From an uncultured Eubacterium sp. (GTDB lineage: Bacteria; Bacillota; Clostridia; Lachnospirales; Lachnospiraceae): DNA of 64,000 nt. A program made the translations under genes and the position numbers. Under the pieces are notes generated by a model that saw only the letters and a program-made list of their open reading frames with translations, made no database searches and was not told the origin of the DNA. Location: NCBI GenBank assembly GCA_910579145.1, contig CAJTTQ010000001.1:1-64000 (forward strand), in the 5' to 3' direction. Shown piece by piece: positions 52,961 through 62,202 of the stretch. Each line of letters opens with the position of its first letter. Within the stretch, counting starts at the first letter, position 1.

Positions 52961-53106
52961 GAGTTTTGATGGAATCTTTATCAAATGATTTCGTGATCAG
53001 GGATGTTCAAACAAAAAGAAATGGATTTCGAATACGCAAACGGAATTGTGGTGCTGCCACGATACCTTTGTGTTTTTATGTGAATAAATAGGAAAGGATG
53101 AGTGAG

Positions 53107-53496
53107 ATGGTTCTGTCTAACGCATACAACTACGTGAATGTGCTGAACAAGGCGGCAGATGCGAGCTGGACGAGAAATGATATTCTGGCCAATAATATCG
53201 CCAATGCGGATACTCCCGGTTTTAAAAGAAAGGATGTACAATTTGAGACATATCTTGCGAACCTGGTAGCGGGTACGGATTCGCTTGACGAGACTGTGGC
53301 AGGCATGGATCTGAATGAACTGAACTGCACTACATACACCGACCAGGCGAATTTGAGTTACCGCTATGACGGGAACAATGTTGATATGAATACAGAAAGT
53401 GTGGAGCTTGCCAAAAACCAGCTTAAGTACTATACGTTGATGAATTCCATGAACCAGGAATTCGCGAGACTTAAGACTGCACTTAAGACAAGCTGA
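53107..53496 (+). CDS. flgB: Flagellar basal-body rod protein FlgB
   Basis: A 129-residue proximal rod protein exported by the flagellar type III system. The conserved rod motif NDILANNIANADTPGFKRKDV is near residue 20, and the C-terminal helix is the usual ESVELAKNQLKYYTLMNSMN type. ATG 53107 is nine bases after AAAGG; ATG 53098 touches that site and is less likely. It is the first gene of the fla/che operon here. In many Firmicutes codY precedes flgB; here topA does. Confidence 0.95.
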   Translation: MVLSNAYNYVNVLNKAADASWTRNDILANNIANADTPGFKRKDVQFETYLANLVAGTDSLDETVAGMDLNELNCTTYTDQANLSYRYDGNNVDMNTESVELAKNQLKYYTLMNSMNQEFARLKTALKTS

Positions 53497-53560
53497 TTTT
53501 ATTGATTGGTTTGATCGAAAAAATAATGTGAAAAATAATTCATAGAAAGAAGTGATTGGA

Positions 53561-53998
53561 TTGTCAGTTTTTGGAGCAATGGATATGAGCGCCACAGGAA
53601 TGACGGCGCAGCAGGTGAGGAGTGACATTATTGCACAGAACCTCGCAAATGTAAATACGACGCGCGACGCGAACGGACATGTATACAGGCGTAAGACGGT
53701 CGTGTTCGAGGAAAAAAGTTTTCCTACGTTCCGGGAATCGCTCAGTTACGCGACCGGCCATATCGGGAAAGGGGTAAAAGTGACCGAAATCGTAGAGGAC
53801 CCGTCTGATGGGAATCTGGTTTATGATCCGTCGCACCCCGACGCGAATGAGGATGGCTATGTGATGTATCCGAATGTGAATGCCGTGACGGAAATGACGA
53901 ACATGATCGATGCGACGAGGGCATACGAGGCGAATGTTACGGTTTTGAATTCCACGAAGGGGATGGCGCTGAAAGCGTTAGAGCTTGGAGGTGCGTGA
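53561..53998 (+). CDS. flgC: Flagellar basal-body rod protein FlgC
   Basis: A 145-residue rod protein. The start is TTG 53561, giving MSVFGAMDMSATGMTAQQ, which matches the usual FlgC N-terminus, with AAGTGAT just upstream; GTG 53552 is an alternative. The rod signature is IIAQNLANVNTTRDANG and the C-terminal helix is YEANVTVLNSTKGMALKAL. The hairpin-forming rod proteins FlgB and FlgC assemble with FliE above the MS ring. fliE follows after 43 bases. Confidence 0.95.
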   Translation: MSVFGAMDMSATGMTAQQVRSDIIAQNLANVNTTRDANGHVYRRKTVVFEEKSFPTFRESLSYATGHIGKGVKVTEIVEDPSDGNLVYDPSHPDANEDGYVMYPNVNAVTEMTNMIDATRAYEANVTVLNSTKGMALKALELGGA

Positions 53999-54041
53999 TG
54001 AGAGCGATTGACAATGACGAGGAAAAGAGGGGTAGTAGACG

Positions 54042-54362
54042 ATGAATATCAGTCAGATTTCAGGTATTGACCGTTTGTCGGAAGTGAGCAGGTATGGCAG
54101 TACGACGGATACAGAAATAAAAACATCGGGACAGGATACGTTTGAAAGTATTCTTTCTTCGGCGATGAAGATGGTAAATGAGACAGATCAGCTCTCAAAT
54201 GCGGCAGAGGAGGAAGAAATCCGCTTTGCGATCGGGGAAACCGATAACTGGCATGATCTGATGGTTGCCCAGCAGAAAGCGAATATTTCGCTGCAGTACA
54301 CGGTTGCCGTTAAAAATACGGCGATAGAAGCCTATAAGACGCTGCTCAACATGCAGTTCTAA
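54042..54362 (+). CDS. fliE: Flagellar hook-basal body complex protein FliE
   Basis: A 106-residue adapter between the MS ring (FliF) and rod. The C-terminal part NWHDLMVAQQKANISLQYTV and the ending AYKTLLNMQF are characteristic. The N-terminal 30 residues are variable, as expected. AGAGGGGTAG precedes the ATG. Order flgB-flgC-fliE-fliF is the Firmicutes standard. Confidence 0.95.
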   Translation: MNISQISGIDRLSEVSRYGSTTDTEIKTSGQDTFESILSSAMKMVNETDQLSNAAEEEEIRFAIGETDNWHDLMVAQQKANISLQYTVAVKNTAIEAYKTLLNMQF

Positions 54363-54426
54363 ATGGTTCTTGATACGCCGGCGGGGGATTAGAATACTTT
54401 AACCACAGTTAGGAGCGATGAAGTTT

Positions 54427-56052
54427 ATGATGGATCAGTTGATCGCCATTAAAGATAAATTGATTTCTTGGTGGAACAATTATACGACTAAGCAGAAGAC
54501 GATTATTACCTGTGTTACATTAGCGGTCTTTTTTCTGTTGGTCTTGCTGTCCTATTTGCTGACAAGGCCGACCTACACACATCTTGCCACGTTGTCAGAC
54601 GGCGCGCTGGCCAGTGAGCTGTCGGATGCGCTGACAGAAAAAGGTGTGGACTATGAGATGGAGACAGACTCTTCGGGAACGACAAGCTTTGATGTAGTTC
54701 AGTCCGACTACTCGGAAGCGGTTTTGGCGATGGGGTCCCAGGGCATCGTAGATAAAGATATGACGTGGGAAGATGCGCTAAATAGTGATATGACGACATC
54801 TTCGCTTGAAAAACATACAAAGATCACGCTGGCGCTTCAGTCATCGATCAAAGAAAATCTGTTAAACTTTGACGGGGTTGAGGACGCGTCGGTGATCATC
54901 GACCGGAGAGAGGACGATAATACGATCCGGTCGGAAAAAGAAGAGACGGCAGTCAGCGTTACGCTCCGCGTGGCAAACGGCAAGGAGATTGAAACGGAAG
55001 TGGCGCGGGCGATGGCTTTTTATCTCACCAATGCCGTCGGCAACACGACGACGGACAATGTCGTGATCGTGGATACGACAGGAAATCTCCTGTACGGCGC
55101 AAAGACGGACAATACGCTCGGCGGAACGGTTTCTGGCTTGGAAGATTATAAGGCGAAACTTCAGCGCACATTTGCGGAACGGACCGAGCGGATCCTCTTG
55201 AAAGCCGGATACGATGACGCCGCTGTCAGTGAGATGGCGATCGATTACAACATGGACAAAGTGACCGAGCTGTACACGGAATATTCCGTGCCGGAAGGAC
55301 AGGATCAAGGTTATTATTCCCATTCGTATGAGTATAAATCGAATGGGCAGTCCGCAAACGGCGGTCTGCCGGGGACGGATTCGAATGCCGAAGATACGAA
55401 TTACATGCTTTCAAACAACGGCTCCACCAATACGGAGACGGTTCTGAATAAATATGATTATCTTCCGAACGAAGATGTGAAAAACATTGAGCATGAGGTG
55501 GGGGCGGTCAATCAGGAGGAATCTTCGATCGGTATCGTGCTGACGAATTACCGGAGGATTTCGGAAGAAGTGCTCCAGGAGCAGGGAGCGCTGGATAATA
55601 TGTCATTTGACCAGTACATCGAGCAAAACAGTGCGGTGACGCCGTTAGAAGTGCCGGAAGGCCTGGTAGAATTGGTGGCGGCATCGACGGGGATCGCGGC
55701 CAATAATATTTCGATCCGCGTACAGGAAAAACCGGTATTCGAGGCAGCAGAGGAGTCGAGTTTCCTCGGAAGCTTTACGAATTACCTGATGATCATCCTC
55801 ACCGTTCTCATCGGTGCCCTGTTGATCTTTGTGATCATCCGTGGAACGTCGCCGGTAGAAGTGACAGAGATGGAGCCGGAACTTTCGGTAGAAGATCTGC
55901 TCGCGACGACAGCGGAAGATACCGAAAGCCTGGAAGAGATCGAATTCGGAGAGAAATCAGAGACGAGAAATCTGATAGAAAAATTTGTTGATGAAAATCC
56001 GGATGCGGTGGCATCGCTGCTGCGAAACTGGATCAATGAAGATTGGGGGTAA
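54427..56052 (+). CDS. fliF: Flagellar MS-ring protein FliF
   Basis: About 541 residues forming the membrane ring at the base of the flagellum. The first membrane segment (about 24-45) and second (about 455-475) bracket the ring-building domains, including TKITLALQSSIKENLL and DDASVIIDRRED-type sequence. The C-terminal tail (about 505-541, RNLIEKFVDENPDAVASLLR) binds FliG. AGGAG at 54411-54415 is too close to ATG 54418, so ATG 54427 is preferred. fliG follows six bases after its stop. Confidence 0.95.
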   Translation: MMDQLIAIKDKLISWWNNYTTKQKTIITCVTLAVFFLLVLLSYLLTRPTYTHLATLSDGALASELSDALTEKGVDYEMETDSSGTTSFDVVQSDYSEAVLAMGSQGIVDKDMTWEDALNSDMTTSSLEKHTKITLALQSSIKENLLNFDGVEDASVIIDRREDDNTIRSEKEETAVSVTLRVANGKEIETEVARAMAFYLTNAVGNTTTDNVVIVDTTGNLLYGAKTDNTLGGTVSGLEDYKAKLQRTFAERTERILLKAGYDDAAVSEMAIDYNMDKVTELYTEYSVPEGQDQGYYSHSYEYKSNGQSANGGLPGTDSNAEDTNYMLSNNGSTNTETVLNKYDYLPNEDVKNIEHEVGAVNQEESSIGIVLTNYRRISEEVLQEQGALDNMSFDQYIEQNSAVTPLEVPEGLVELVAASTGIAANNISIRVQEKPVFEAAEESSFLGSFTNYLMIILTVLIGALLIFVIIRGTSPVEVTEMEPELSVEDLLATTAEDTESLEEIEFGEKSETRNLIEKFVDENPDAVASLLRNWINEDWG

Positions 56053-56058
56053 AGACAT

Positions 56059-57084
56059 ATGGCTCATGCGCGTACAGTTTCGGTTTCTGAAATGGACGGC
56101 GTTCAAAAGGCTGCGATACTTTTGATCACGCTTGGTCCAGAGAAAGCGGCTACCGTTTTTAAACATTTAAAAGAAGATGAGATTGAACAGCTCACGCTAG
56201 AGATCGCGAATATACGGAATGTTACGCCGGCGGAGAAGGAAGCTGTTCTGAATGAGTTTTATGAAGTGTGTCTTGCCCAGCAGTATATCGAAGAGGGTGG
56301 TATCGGGTATGCCAAAGACCTGCTTCAGAAAGCGCTCGGAGAAGAGAAGGCGAAAGAGGTGCTTGGTAAGCTCACCGCTTCCCTTCAGGTGCGTCCGTTT
56401 GAGTTTATACGCAAGACTGAGGCCTCCCAGATCCTTAACTTTATTCAGGATGAACATCCGCAGACGATCGCCTTGATCTTATCGTATCTTTCGCCGACGC
56501 AGGCGGCGGGCATTATCAGTACGCTCACACCGGATAAGCAGACCGATGTGGCGAAGCGTATTGCGCTTATGGACAGAACGTCTCCCGATGTCATCAAGGA
56601 GGTGGAGAACATCTTGGAACAGAAACTTTCTTCCCTCGTCAATCAGGATTACACGATCGTTGGCGGTATCGATTCGATCGTAGAAGTTTTGAATACGGTG
56701 GATAGGGGAACAGAAAAGCATATTATGGAAAACCTGGAAATCGAGGAGCCGGAACTGGCAGACGAGATCCGCAAGAAGATGTTCGTATTCGAGGATATCC
56801 TTATGCTGGACGACCGTTCGATCCAGCGGGTGCTGCGTGAGGTGGAGAACAGCGAGCTGGCAGTTGCCCTCAAAGGCGCGAACGAAGATGTCCAAAATGT
56901 TATCTTCAACAATATGTCAACCCGTTTGTCCGCGATGATACGGGAAGATATGGAATATATGGGTCCTGTCCGTATGAAGGATGTAGAAGAGGCACAGCAG
57001 AAGATTGTTAATGTGATTCGAAAACTTGAGGATTCCGGTGAGATTGTCATTTCGAGAGGCGGAGGTGACGAGATCGTTGTCTAA
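56059..57084 (+). CDS. fliG: Flagellar motor switch protein FliG
   Basis: A 341-residue switch protein linking FliF to the C-ring and MotA. N-domain KAAILLITLGPEKAATVFKH, middle armadillo domain with EHPQTIALILSYL, and C-domain with the charged motor helix region VFEDILMLDDRSIQRVLREV (Asp/Arg residues that contact MotA). Length is normal. The ribosome binding site is GGGGGTAAAG. Its end overlaps the start of fliH. Confidence 0.97.
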   Translation: MAHARTVSVSEMDGVQKAAILLITLGPEKAATVFKHLKEDEIEQLTLEIANIRNVTPAEKEAVLNEFYEVCLAQQYIEEGGIGYAKDLLQKALGEEKAKEVLGKLTASLQVRPFEFIRKTEASQILNFIQDEHPQTIALILSYLSPTQAAGIISTLTPDKQTDVAKRIALMDRTSPDVIKEVENILEQKLSSLVNQDYTIVGGIDSIVEVLNTVDRGTEKHIMENLEIEEPELADEIRKKMFVFEDILMLDDRSIQRVLREVENSELAVALKGANEDVQNVIFNNMSTRLSAMIREDMEYMGPVRMKDVEEAQQKIVNVIRKLEDSGEIVISRGGGDEIVV

Positions 57085-57967
57085 TCTGATCAAGTATCCC
57101 TTTGTTGATATGAGGGGAAAAGAGGCGTTCGTAATAAATAACAACCGCAAAGAAGATATGTTTATGCCGCTGCACGAGGGGAAAAGGAAACTGGATCCTA
57201 TGACGGCCGCCGCGGCCGGTGTGGTGGAATGTAAGACGATGAGTGAGATCGAGGCCGAAAAAGCACTACAGGCCGCTGGATTAACGGTACATCAAGCAGA
57301 TACGGACGAGAAAGAAGGCCAGTTCAGTGCCGGCCTTCCTGTGACTGATTTGGATGAAGTGCTGCGCAAACGCCAGCAGGAGGCAAAAGATGCGGCAGAC
57401 CAGCACATCTCGGAGGCGAAAAAAGAAGCGGAAAAGATCAAGGCAGACGCGCAGATCGCGGCCGATGCGGCGAGAGCGAGCGGATATGAAGAGGGCCGGA
57501 ACCAGGGATATGAGGATGGGATGGCTCAGGCGGAGCAGGATATACAGCAGAAAGAAGCGGAGCTTGCGGAGAGCGCGCGGTTACAGCGGGAAGAACTGGC
57601 ATCTTGTCTGGCCGGGATCGAGAGTAAATATGTAGATGTTGTGATAGCGCTCGTGAAAAAGCTCACGGATGTCGTCATGGAGGATAAGAAAGATCTTATT
57701 TTGTATCTGATCCGCACGGCGGCAAGGGATCTAGAACCATCCGCAAATTATAAGATCCGGGTTTCATCGGATGATGTGTATTATTTGGAAGCGCACAAGG
57801 CGGAGTTGTCAGAGTATGTCGGTGAAAGTGCCGTTTTTGAATTTGTAGAGGAAAAGGGACTGGAAAAAGGACAGTGTATCATCGAAACAGACAGCCAGAT
57901 GGCAGACTGCGGCTTTCAGACGCAGCTGGATATGCTTGTCCGCGATTTAAAAATGCTGGTAAATTAA
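57077..57967 (+). CDS. fliH: Flagellar assembly protein FliH
   Basis: A 296-residue regulator of the export ATPase FliI. Long charged, Ala/Glu/Lys-rich helices fill about 95-200 (QQEAKDAADQHISEAKKEAE), with GxxxG-like turns YEEGRNQGYEDG. A conserved C-terminal FliH/YscL domain follows (about 200-296). The start is TTG 57077, eight bases after GGAGGTGA at 57061-57068 that lies inside the last codons of fliG. The longer frame from 57026 is a shadow of fliG. It overlaps the fliG stop by eight bases. N-terminal NNNRKEDMFMPL is lineage-specific. Confidence 0.93.
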   Translation: MSNLIKYPFVDMRGKEAFVINNNRKEDMFMPLHEGKRKLDPMTAAAAGVVECKTMSEIEAEKALQAAGLTVHQADTDEKEGQFSAGLPVTDLDEVLRKRQQEAKDAADQHISEAKKEAEKIKADAQIAADAARASGYEEGRNQGYEDGMAQAEQDIQQKEAELAESARLQREELASCLAGIESKYVDVVIALVKKLTDVVMEDKKDLILYLIRTAARDLEPSANYKIRVSSDDVYYLEAHKAELSEYVGESAVFEFVEEKGLEKGQCIIETDSQMADCGFQTQLDMLVRDLKMLVN

Positions 57968-57979
57968 AGGGGGATGACT

Positions 57980-59323
57980 ATGAATCCTTCATCTGTAATT
58001 AATTTTGACAGATATGACGCGCTGTTGGAGAGAAGTCATGTGAGACATCTCGGAAAGGTGACGAAAGTGGTCGGTTTGACGATCGAGTCGATTGGGCCGG
58101 AGGCAAAGCTTAATGACCTCTGTATCATAAAGTCAAACTCTTCCGCGGGAGCAGTAAAGGCGGAAGTGGTCGGATTCCGGGATGACCGGGTGTTACTCAT
58201 GCCTTACGATAATGTCGAGGGTGTCGGACTCGGAAGCTGGGTAGAAAATACCGGAGCGCCGCTGCAGGTATCCGTCAGCGATGAACTTCTCGGGAAGACG
58301 CTGGACGGCGTCGGAGAGCCGATGAACGCGCCGCAGCTGTCAGAAAATAGTCATAAATATTCTGTTGAGGCGTCTCCGCCTGATCCATTGACCCGTAAAT
58401 TGATTGATGAAGTTCTTCCCTTAGGCGTAAAGGCAGTAGACGGCCTGATCACAGTGGGGAAAGGGCAGCGTATTGGTATCTTTGCGGGAAGTGGAGTGGG
58501 AAAGAGTACGCTGATGGGCATGTTCGCGAGAAATACGAAGGCGGACGTGAATGTGATCGCTCTCATAGGCGAGCGAGGCAGGGAAGTCCGCGAATTTATC
58601 GAGAGGGATCTCGGGGAAGAGGGCATGCGCCGTTCGGTCGTCGTTGTGGCGACGTCCGATAAACCTGCGCTCATCCGAAATAAAGCGGCTAAAACGGCGA
58701 CGGCGATCGCCGAATATTTTCGTGATAAGGGAAAAGACGTTCTGTTGATGATGGATTCGCTGACGCGTTTTTCGATGGCACAGCGGGAGATTGGGCTTGC
58801 GTCCGGGGAGCCGCCGGTTTCCAGAGGGTATCCGCCCAGTGTGTACGCCGAGATGCCAAAGCTTTTGGAACGCGCGGGAAATTCAGACCGCGGTTCGATC
58901 ACCGGACTATATTCCGTGTTAGTGGACGGCGACGATTTCAATGAGCCGATCACCGATACTGCCCGAGGGATCTTGGACGGACATATCGTACTTTCCCGGT
59001 CGATGGCGCAAAAGAACCACTATCCGGCTATCGATATACTCGGAAGCATTTCCCGTGTAATGAGTTCGATCGCGGCAAAAGAACATAAAGATGTGGCCGG
59101 AGAACTGAAACATGTTCTTGCTACTTACCGGGAAGCAGAGGATCTGATCAATATCGGAGCCTATAAACCGGGGTCTAACCATGAGATTGATTTTGCGATC
59201 GAGAAGATTGAACCGGTCAATGAATTCCTGAAGCAGTCGACGGAGGAAAAGTTTACGTTTGAGGAAGCGGTTTCGATCATGACGGACATTTTTGGCGCGG
59301 ACGAAGAGGAATATACGGCATGA
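57980..59323 (+). CDS. fliI: Flagellum-specific ATPase FliI
   Basis: A 447-residue rotary-type ATPase that drives flagellar protein export. Walker A is AGSGVGKS near 170, Walker B region LLMMDSLTRFSMAQRE near 255, and the export-ATPase signature ASGEPPVSRGYPPSVYAEM follows. ATG 57980 is six bases after AAGGGGG; ATG 57974 abuts it. It is preceded by its regulator FliH and followed by FliJ, the stalk-like partner, after 56 bases. Confidence 0.97.
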   Translation: MNPSSVINFDRYDALLERSHVRHLGKVTKVVGLTIESIGPEAKLNDLCIIKSNSSAGAVKAEVVGFRDDRVLLMPYDNVEGVGLGSWVENTGAPLQVSVSDELLGKTLDGVGEPMNAPQLSENSHKYSVEASPPDPLTRKLIDEVLPLGVKAVDGLITVGKGQRIGIFAGSGVGKSTLMGMFARNTKADVNVIALIGERGREVREFIERDLGEEGMRRSVVVVATSDKPALIRNKAAKTATAIAEYFRDKGKDVLLMMDSLTRFSMAQREIGLASGEPPVSRGYPPSVYAEMPKLLERAGNSDRGSITGLYSVLVDGDDFNEPITDTARGILDGHIVLSRSMAQKNHYPAIDILGSISRVMSSIAAKEHKDVAGELKHVLATYREAEDLINIGAYKPGSNHEIDFAIEKIEPVNEFLKQSTEEKFTFEEAVSIMTDIFGADEEEYTA

Positions 59324-59379
59324 TCCGCGGAAGAGACGAAAATAAGGATCAAAAATAATGCAGCTGGGAGGAAGGCGGC

Positions 59380-59826
59380 ATGGCGTGTTTTCGATTTTCG
59401 ATGCAGAACATATTGAATATGAAAGAAAAGCTGGAAGATCAGGCGAAGAATAAATATGCCCAGGCAAACGCCAGGCTCCTGCGTGAACAGGAAAAGCTGG
59501 AGATCATTGTGGCGAGACGGGAAGAGGCCAGAGAGAAACTGAAGCTTGTCTTATATGAAACGTTATCGGTGTCAGAGATCCGAACGAGGGAAAACGCGGT
59601 GGAAGTGCTTAAATATTATGCGATGCAGCAGCAGCTTGCCGTGAAGCGGTGTGAGAAGGAAGTAGAAGTCGCGAGGGAAGAGCTGAGTGAGGCAATGAAA
59701 GAGCGGAAGATTTTTGAAAAGCTGAGAGAAAAAGCGTTTGAGCAGTTCGTGTTCGAAGAGAACCGGAAAGAGCAAAAAGAAGTGGATGAGCTTATGAGTT
59801 ATAAACATGGAACGAAGGCTGTGTAA
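59380..59826 (+). CDS. fliJ: Flagellar export chaperone FliJ
   Basis: A 148-residue, almost wholly coiled-coil protein (FSMQNILNMKEKLEDQAKNK at the start and a Lys/Glu-rich end), the size and composition of FliJ, which links FliI to FlhA. Identity rests partly on position after fliI, since FliJ sequences are weakly conserved. GGGAGGAAGGCGGC precedes the ATG. Confidence 0.88.
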   Translation: MACFRFSMQNILNMKEKLEDQAKNKYAQANARLLREQEKLEIIVARREEAREKLKLVLYETLSVSEIRTRENAVEVLKYYAMQQQLAVKRCEKEVEVAREELSEAMKERKIFEKLREKAFEQFVFEENRKEQKEVDELMSYKHGTKAV

Positions 59827-59846
59827 AAGCAGAAAAGAGGGAGAGT

Positions 59847-60596
59847 ATGGCGAAAAAGGACAAGAAAAAAGAGGAAAAGAAAGATATTGCGCAGGAAGAG
59901 GGAGCGGGCAGCAAACTGCTGACGATTTTGATCGTATTTGTCATCGTGGTCATCTGGCTTGCTATTTTCGGCGTTTTGATCAAACTGGATGTCGGCAGGT
60001 TTGGCAGTCAGATTTTATATCCTGTCGTAAAAGATATACCGATCATCAATAAGATTCTGCCGGAAGTCGAGGGGGAAGTCCCGACGAACGCCTATACGGA
60101 TATTGATGAGGCGAACGCGAAGATCCGCGAGCTGGAGAGTGAACTTGCCTCTTTGAAAAGTACGAATACCGCGAGCGCGGACGAGGTGGCAGAACTGAAA
60201 GCGGAGGTGGCGCGGCTGCAAAAGTTTGAGGAGCAGCAAAAAAGCTTTGAACAGCGCGTAAAAGAATTTGACGAAGAGGTTGTCTACGCGGACAATGCGC
60301 CGGATATATCCGAATATCAGAAATTTTATGAGCAGATCGACCCGGACAATGCAGCGGCTATTTACAAACAGGTAGTAGAGGATCTTCAGTACACGGCGAA
60401 GATCAAAAAGCAGGCCACGCTGTACAGTAAAATGGAACCGGCACAGGCCGCGGGGATTTTGGAAACGATGTCGGGCGACCTGACGTTAGTGGCCTCGATC
60501 ATGGATTGCATGACGGAGTCGAAGAGCGCGGAGATACTGGCTAATATGGAGCCGGAGACAGCCGCCCAGATCACGACAAAAATGACGGCGAAATAG
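59847..60596 (+). CDS. YlxF-like membrane protein with MgtE-N-type domain
   Basis: A 249-residue protein at the position of Bacillus ylxF, between fliJ and fliK. A Lys/Glu-rich cytoplasmic start (KKDKKKEEKKD) is followed by one membrane segment (about 30-52), a coiled coil (about 85-145, ANAKIRELESELASLKS), and a C-terminal helical domain (about 150-249). That domain has the repeated M-x-P-x-x-A pattern (SKMEPAQAAGIL, ANMEPETAAQI) seen in MgtE N-domains and in MotE-like chaperones. It may assist stator or export-gate assembly, by analogy. GAGGGAGAGT precedes the ATG. Confidence 0.82.
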   Translation: MAKKDKKKEEKKDIAQEEGAGSKLLTILIVFVIVVIWLAIFGVLIKLDVGRFGSQILYPVVKDIPIINKILPEVEGEVPTNAYTDIDEANAKIRELESELASLKSTNTASADEVAELKAEVARLQKFEEQQKSFEQRVKEFDEEVVYADNAPDISEYQKFYEQIDPDNAAAIYKQVVEDLQYTAKIKKQATLYSKMEPAQAAGILETMSGDLTLVASIMDCMTESKSAEILANMEPETAAQITTKMTAK

Positions 60597-60741
60597 GACG
60601 GCAAAAAGATGGTATATCATTAACATTCTTTTGGATGTTACCGATATATATTGCATGGGAAGGTTTGAAGTGTGGACTGTTCCCAGCGAAAATAAGACCG
60701 ATCGAGGTCTATGACCAGCGGTCTGGAAAGGAGGATGCAGG

Positions 60742-62106
60742 ATGAAGACGCAGAGTATAGCAAAGAGCATGTCCCTCGTTCAGGCGAAGACGGCCGGGAA
60801 GGCAGCGAAAGCTGGCAACTCTTCATTTGACAGCCTTTTGGCCCATAATACGACAAAACTGGATGGAAAGAACAATGACCGTTTTTCGGCGAAGCAGACG
60901 GATCAAAAAGTAGGGAATGCGGCGAAGGACATTAGTTCGTCCCGGGATGACTTTAACCAGAATAAGATTTCTCTGAAAAATAATACGAAGGATCAGAATG
61001 TCGTGGAGAATGTCGAGCTGGATGAAGTTGAGACAAAGGTTGTTCAGTTTTTGGGTAACACATTCGGCCTGAGTGAAGAAGATGTCGTAGATATTTTGGA
61101 GCAGCTCGGTCTGACCCCGATGGATCTCGTGCTGTTTATGGCACAGGATACGGTGGCCATCCAGCCTGTCAATGTAGAGAATATCAAGGCATTTATCATG
61201 GAAGTACATGGCGTGGACGACGCGAGTCTGTTTTTGATGTCGGATCAGATGTCGGGAGAATTGAGTGACATCATGAAAGGGATTGAACAGATCCTGTCGC
61301 AGGAGCTCGGTGTTGACGTGTCTCAGTTGACGCAGGAAGATTCGATGATCTTACAGAGTTTCGCGGAGAAGCTTGGACAGCTCGTAAACAATCCGGGGGA
61401 ACAGGCAAAGGAAATGGTTTCGAATACGGAAACCGAGGCAATGCCTGAAACGGTTGGAGCAGGTGTTCAGGATGAGATCCCGGTCGTTGTGGAAATGTCC
61501 GAGGAGTCAGGAGCATCGGATGCGTTCCCGGGAGAGAGCCAGACGGCATCGAGGGGGATGGAAGAAGTTTCCGCCCGTGAGATCGAAAGTCCGCTCGGAG
61601 CGTTTGTGGAACGCTTATCGGAATCGTTTGAAAATGTCAGGCATACTGAAACAGTGAGTCCGCAGACGACGATGGCTAACATCGTGGAGCAGGTTGTCAA
61701 TCATGTCAGGATCCGGATACTTCCGCAGACGACCAGTATGGAACTTCAGCTCAACCCAGAATCACTGGGCAGGGTCAATTTGAATGTGACATCGCAAAAT
61801 GGTATGGCGACGGCGACACTTACCGTTCAGAACCAGGTGGCAAAAGAGGCGTTAGAGAGCCAGCTCACGGTGCTCCGGGAAAATTTGGAGAGCCAGGGGT
61901 TAAAAGTAGATGCCGTAGAGGTAAATGTTTCTGAATTTGGATTTAAACATCCAGAGGATTCGGAGCAGGGCAGGTATCCGCAGAAAAAACAGCCGCAGAA
62001 TAAGAGATTCCGATTTGATTCCGTGGAAGATGTCGAAGAGCAGGAGTCCGCAGTGACAGCAGAGGAAAGACAGGATGGTAACAGTGTAGTTGATTATACG
62101 GCATAA
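60742..62106 (+). CDS. fliK: Flagellar hook-length control protein FliK
   Basis: A 454-residue secreted ruler. The long, poorly conserved N-terminal part is Ser/Lys/Asn-rich. The C-terminal Flg_hook domain (about 310-400) is clear, with LQLNPESLGRVNLNV and TLTVQNQVAKEALESQL, the substrate-switch region. AAAGGAGGATGCAGG precedes the ATG. A 145-base gap before it holds no recognised gene or signal. flgD follows 96 bases downstream. Confidence 0.92.
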   Translation: MKTQSIAKSMSLVQAKTAGKAAKAGNSSFDSLLAHNTTKLDGKNNDRFSAKQTDQKVGNAAKDISSSRDDFNQNKISLKNNTKDQNVVENVELDEVETKVVQFLGNTFGLSEEDVVDILEQLGLTPMDLVLFMAQDTVAIQPVNVENIKAFIMEVHGVDDASLFLMSDQMSGELSDIMKGIEQILSQELGVDVSQLTQEDSMILQSFAEKLGQLVNNPGEQAKEMVSNTETEAMPETVGAGVQDEIPVVVEMSEESGASDAFPGESQTASRGMEEVSAREIESPLGAFVERLSESFENVRHTETVSPQTTMANIVEQVVNHVRIRILPQTTSMELQLNPESLGRVNLNVTSQNGMATATLTVQNQVAKEALESQLTVLRENLESQGLKVDAVEVNVSEFGFKHPEDSEQGRYPQKKQPQNKRFRFDSVEDVEEQESAVTAEERQDGNSVVDYTA

Positions 62107-62202
62107 TAACAGCGCCAGTCAGGACACACGTAAGGCAGCATGGGAAGACAGGATGAAGTCGTGTGGTCGATGATACGAAATGAAAACAGGAGGTGAGGGA
62201 AT

